From assembly GCA_028711925.1 (NCBI GenBank), contig JAQTRH010000047.1, forward strand, positions 1 through 7,365: a stretch of 7,365 nucleotides of DNA, read 5' to 3'. Source of the stretch: Candidatus Nanoarchaeia archaeon (lineage in GTDB: Archaea; Nanobdellota; Nanobdellia; Woesearchaeales; CG1-02-33-12). The translations under genes were made by a program, and so were the position numbers. Shown piece by piece: positions 5,149-7,365 of this stretch. Each line of letters begins with the position of its first letter. Position 1 is the first letter of the stretch. The notes under the pieces were generated by a model, which was not told the DNA's origin, did no database searches, and was given only the letters and a program-made list of their open reading frames with translations.

Positions 5149-5198
5149 TTCTTTCCAAAATTATTGCTTTTCTTTTGAGTAGTAACAAAAACAAAAAA

Positions 5199-5206
5199 TT
5201 TATAAA
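5199..5206 (+). promoter_or_regulatory. TATA box of the UVR-motif gene
   Basis: TTTATAAA, after an A-rich run, is centred 29 bp upstream of the ATG at 5232, giving a leaderless or nearly leaderless transcript. A second AT-rich element, TTTAAAT at 5212-5218, is too close to the start to be the main box. No Shine-Dalgarno is present. Confidence 0.55.
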
Positions 5207-5231
5207 TTAGATTTAAATCAATATTTTTATA

Positions 5232-5993
5232 ATGAAACTGGAGAGGGGAGACCCAAATAATTTAACTGGAAATTTAATAGCATATTCAAGAACTGCAGGT
5301 TCAGACAGAGGTTCTACTGCTTTTTTTATGGAAGATGATATTATATCCCTATATCTGACATCAGACAAAAAAAATTTAGTTAAGAAGATTGAAGAATTTG
5401 AAATGGATATTGCCTCAACCACAAAGATTTTTAAATCTTATAATGATGATAAATCTCACATAAAAACTATGTCATTCTATTTGTCTGAATTATATTTATG
5501 TTCAGAAAAAGGTGATTTGCCGGTTGGCATTGATGATGATTTAATTTTTTCTGGTGAATATCTCACAATGAATGAATGTGATGAGTCCATCAATAAGGTA
5601 GCTGAGATTTATATAGATAATTTAATAAATCAAAAAACCAGAAAAGAATATAATCCTTATAAATGTAATATAAAAATTTTAACTTATCAAAACATTGATA
5701 AAAATAAAATACAAGAATACATAATAAGTAATTATGTGGTTCCAATGAACAGGGCGATTAAGCAGGGCTCATTTAAGGATTTTGATGATTTAAGGAGAAA
5801 GTTCATAACAATGTTCAGCAGCGGTTATCCAAGCAGCTTGGAAGATTTTATTGAAGTTACAAACTTAATAAAAAAAAATGATAATGGAATCTTAATATCC
5901 AACTACCTAAATAAGATATCTGCAATTAAAAATGAGGATTATGAAAAGGCAGGGCAACTGAAAAAAGAGATAGAAAAAAACAAGCTTGTTTAG
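5232..5993 (+). CDS. Unknown 253-aa protein with C-terminal UVR-like motif
   Basis: No known full-length family is evident. The N-terminal 110 residues are acidic and contain FFMEDDIISLYLTSDKK (31-47) and a long helix. The middle (about 115-215) is mostly helical with a few strands (NIKILTYQNI, 146-155). The last 30 residues, NYLNKISAIKNEDYEKAGQLKKEIEKN, fit the UVR motif pattern: a helix, then D-Y/F-E-x-A, then a second helix with L-K-x-x-I. In UvrB, UvrC, ClpC and McsA this hairpin mediates protein-protein contacts. Nucleotide excision repair, chaperone or protease adaptor roles are therefore possible, but nothing else here matches UvrB or UvrC. No Cys-rich zinc sites or membrane segments are seen. 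The start is supported by the TATA box. The stop overlaps the convergent glycosidase gene by 4 nt. Confidence 0.8.
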   Translation: MKLERGDPNNLTGNLIAYSRTAGSDRGSTAFFMEDDIISLYLTSDKKNLVKKIEEFEMDIASTTKIFKSYNDDKSHIKTMSFYLSELYLCSEKGDLPVGIDDDLIFSGEYLTMNECDESINKVAEIYIDNLINQKTRKEYNPYKCNIKILTYQNIDKNKIQEYIISNYVVPMNRAIKQGSFKDFDDLRRKFITMFSSGYPSSLEDFIEVTNLIKKNDNGILISNYLNKISAIKNEDYEKAGQLKKEIEKNKLV

Positions 5994-7129
5994 TTTCTCA
6001 TTATTTTATGGAAAGCAAACACAAACATTCCGGCTGTCCAGCTGAATCGGTTTTCGCTGCTGTAGAAAAGGGTTTCAACTCTTTTGCCCTTTTCGTTGTA
6101 AACCTCTGATGATGTGTCATAATCGCAGATCAGCTTTGCTATCCTCCTCAGCTCATCTTTTGCCTGTTTTTTCATTCCCATTTTATTTTTAGCTATTGCG
6201 TCAAAGCACCCTATCCAGGGCCATGAAAGCCCGTTGTGATATCCGGGCATTCCGAATATTGAATTTATTAAAAAGATTTTATGAAAAGGGTATTTAGGAT
6301 AGTTGGTCATCATAGGAACCTTGTCAAGCTTATTTTTTTTTATGAACTGCTGTATTTTAACTGATTTTTTCTTGTCTGCTATTCCCCATACTATTGCAAG
6401 GACATTTCCTGTGGATGAAAAATAGTTTTGTTTTTTTGAGTCAATCCAGTCAATGTAATAGCTTTTGTTCCAGAACTTTCTGTTAAGCTCTTTTTTCAGC
6501 TTTTCAGCCATATCTGCATATTTTTTTTCATCTGCTTTTTCTTTAATCATTGCTGAAAGTGCGCTGAAATCAACTAATGCCTTGTAATAGCATACGTTTG
6601 TGAACATTATTTCGCCGTGCTTTAGTGCTGTCTCAGACCAGTTTGCCCCGAAAAATTCATTGATAAGCACATTTTTGTCTTTGTCCTGTTTTGCTGTCCA
6701 GTCTATTGCATTTTTTATCTTAGTGTAATTCTCCCTGAGAAATTTGATATCTCTGCTGGTTTTTATGTAGTCATGGCAGGCCATAACAAAAGTGGGGTTT
6801 TGCAGCATTGACTTGCCAACAAAGTAGCTTGCATGATAGCAGGGAAGGTTTAATCTCCATTTAACATTTATCCTGAGTATGCTGAGATAATAAAAAGGGT
6901 CTGAAATTCTTTTTGCAATCATTCCATTATTTCTTTGGTATTTAAGATAGAGCATAAGATTTCTTTTTACTGCATAAAAATCCTTTAGTTTGTTAGCCCC
7001 AAAAGATGCAAAGAAAGAATCCCATGACCAAAGTGTTTTTCTGAGTTTTCCTGTGATTATGCCGTCAGGGTAATAGTTGGCTCTAAGGTCCCTGACTGCT
7101 ATTTTATATGCCTTTTCTATGATGTCCAT
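5990..7129 (-). CDS. Predicted six-hairpin (alpha/alpha)6 glycosidase, GH63/debranching-like
   Basis: This 379-aa protein shows the pattern of (alpha/alpha)6-barrel glycosidases of the GH63, GH37 and debranching-enzyme group. WSWDSFFASFGA (34-45) is the substrate-pocket WDS motif, GANWSE (161-166) occupies the place of the DWAD/E segment carrying the usual acid residue, HGEIMFTNVCYYKAL (171-185) follows it, HNGLSWPW (298-305) forms a conserved loop, and SSENRFSWTAG (357-367) closes the barrel. It covers only the catalytic barrel, without N-terminal accessory domains and with no signal peptide, so it is probably cytoplasmic. Substrates in this group include glycogen branches, trehalose, sucrose, mannosylglycerate and N-glycan glucose; the sequence does not decide between them. 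The ATG overlaps the stop of the preceding gene (TAATG), so translation is likely coupled. The 3' end overlaps the convergent UVR-motif gene by 4 nt. Confidence 0.8.
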   Translation of the reverse strand: MDIIEKAYKIAVRDLRANYYPDGIITGKLRKTLWSWDSFFASFGANKLKDFYAVKRNLMLYLKYQRNNGMIAKRISDPFYYLSILRINVKWRLNLPCYHASYFVGKSMLQNPTFVMACHDYIKTSRDIKFLRENYTKIKNAIDWTAKQDKDKNVLINEFFGANWSETALKHGEIMFTNVCYYKALVDFSALSAMIKEKADEKKYADMAEKLKKELNRKFWNKSYYIDWIDSKKQNYFSSTGNVLAIVWGIADKKKSVKIQQFIKKNKLDKVPMMTNYPKYPFHKIFLINSIFGMPGYHNGLSWPWIGCFDAIAKNKMGMKKQAKDELRRIAKLICDYDTSSEVYNEKGKRVETLFYSSENRFSWTAGMFVFAFHKIMRN

Positions 7130-7365
7130 TAAACCTCTTTTAAACTGTTTTCTGATGCTGAAACAAACCTGATTCCAAGGCCGGATTTTAAAACAGCTGA
7201 AATCAAGGCCATATGCTCTTTTCCAGTGCCAGAGATTATGTTAACAGCAACCTCTGTGTCCGGGATCTTATTGCATATATTTTTTCTTATTTCCTCTATA
7301 ATCTCATTTAAATCCTTGTTTATGTCTATGACTATAAAATCAGCCTGTTTTGAGCATGAGAATTT
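7129..7365 (-). CDS. Small Rossmann-like protein, CARF/DUF6293-like motif, C-terminal part (partial)
   Basis: An open minus-strand frame enters at the right edge and ends in TAA at 7129-7131, giving 78 residues. It contains a strand DFIVIDIN (9-16), a helix, then EVAVNIISGTGKEHMALISAVL (38-59) and GLGIRFVSA (62-70). The order V-x-V-N-I-x-S-G-T-x-K/E then a helix and a strand is the pattern seen in nucleotide-sensing Rossmann domains of the CARF, Card1-like and DUF6293 type, where N-[IL]-[ST]-[GS]-G-T-K precedes the ligand-binding helix. In those families an effector or HTH domain normally follows, but this protein stops eight residues after the last strand, so any effector would have to be N-terminal and off the window. 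The stop overlaps the glycosidase ATG as TAATG, implying one operon. The reading frame is certain; the family call is tentative. Confidence 0.55.
   Translation of the reverse strand, partial: KFSCSKQADFIVIDINKDLNEIIEEIRKNICNKIPDTEVAVNIISGTGKEHMALISAVLKSGLGIRFVSASENSLKEV

Noticed and set aside
5213..5422. Minus-strand frame of 69 codons
   Set aside because: It is antisense to the 5' end of the UVR-motif gene, has no promoter of its own, and the sense frame has much better protein character.
1..7365. CRISPR array, IS element, attachment-site repeats or prophage genes
   Set aside because: I saw no spaced direct repeats, no terminal inverted repeats with a transposase, and no second copy of a tRNA 3' end that would mark integration.

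Overview
The window looks like an edge of a contig from an AT-rich archaeon, probably one of the small-genome DPANN-type lineages (inference). Support: two of three tRNA genes carry short introns at the canonical archaeal position 37/38; no tRNA encodes CCA; there is a Hel308-type helicase; the GMP synthase glutaminase is a separate small protein, as in archaea; and most genes have a TATA box 24-30 bp before the start codon with no Shine-Dalgarno, i.e. leaderless archaeal promoters. The first 18 bases are leftover Illumina adapter, so the left end is a sequencing or assembly end and not biology.

Layout. 19-156 (+): last 45 codons of a probable PhoH-like ATPase. 175-260 (-): tRNA-Arg(GCG) with a 14-nt intron. 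398-760 (+): small unknown protein with one likely membrane segment. 767-2320 (-): the C-terminal two thirds of a Hel308-like helicase, with no first RecA domain anywhere upstream. 2361-2469 and 2479-2551 (-): tRNA-Ile(GAT) with a 35-nt intron, then tRNA-Asn(GTT), which is transcribed first. 2607-3176 (-): histidine-phosphatase family enzyme. 3256-3873 (+): GMP synthase glutaminase subunit. 3870-5120 (-): coiled-coil protein of unknown function. 5232-5993 (+): unknown protein ending in a UVR-like helical hairpin. 5990-7129 (-): predicted six-hairpin glycosidase. 7129-7365 (-): C-terminal end of a small Rossmann-like protein with a motif resembling CARF/DUF6293-type domains.

The genes alternate in orientation and packing is extreme: three convergent gene pairs are separated by 6 nt or overlap by 4 nt at their stop codons, while the divergent gaps hold back-to-back promoters. 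Only the glycosidase and the gene before it (TAATG overlap) form a clear operon. The rest are independent housekeeping or unknown genes (purine synthesis, tRNA, DNA repair, carbohydrate processing), so no single pathway links them.

The observation most worth following is the Hel308 protein that starts at RecA domain 2 with its own promoter and a tRNA-Ile gene where the ATPase half should be. No CRISPR array, IS element, prophage or clear defence island is visible.
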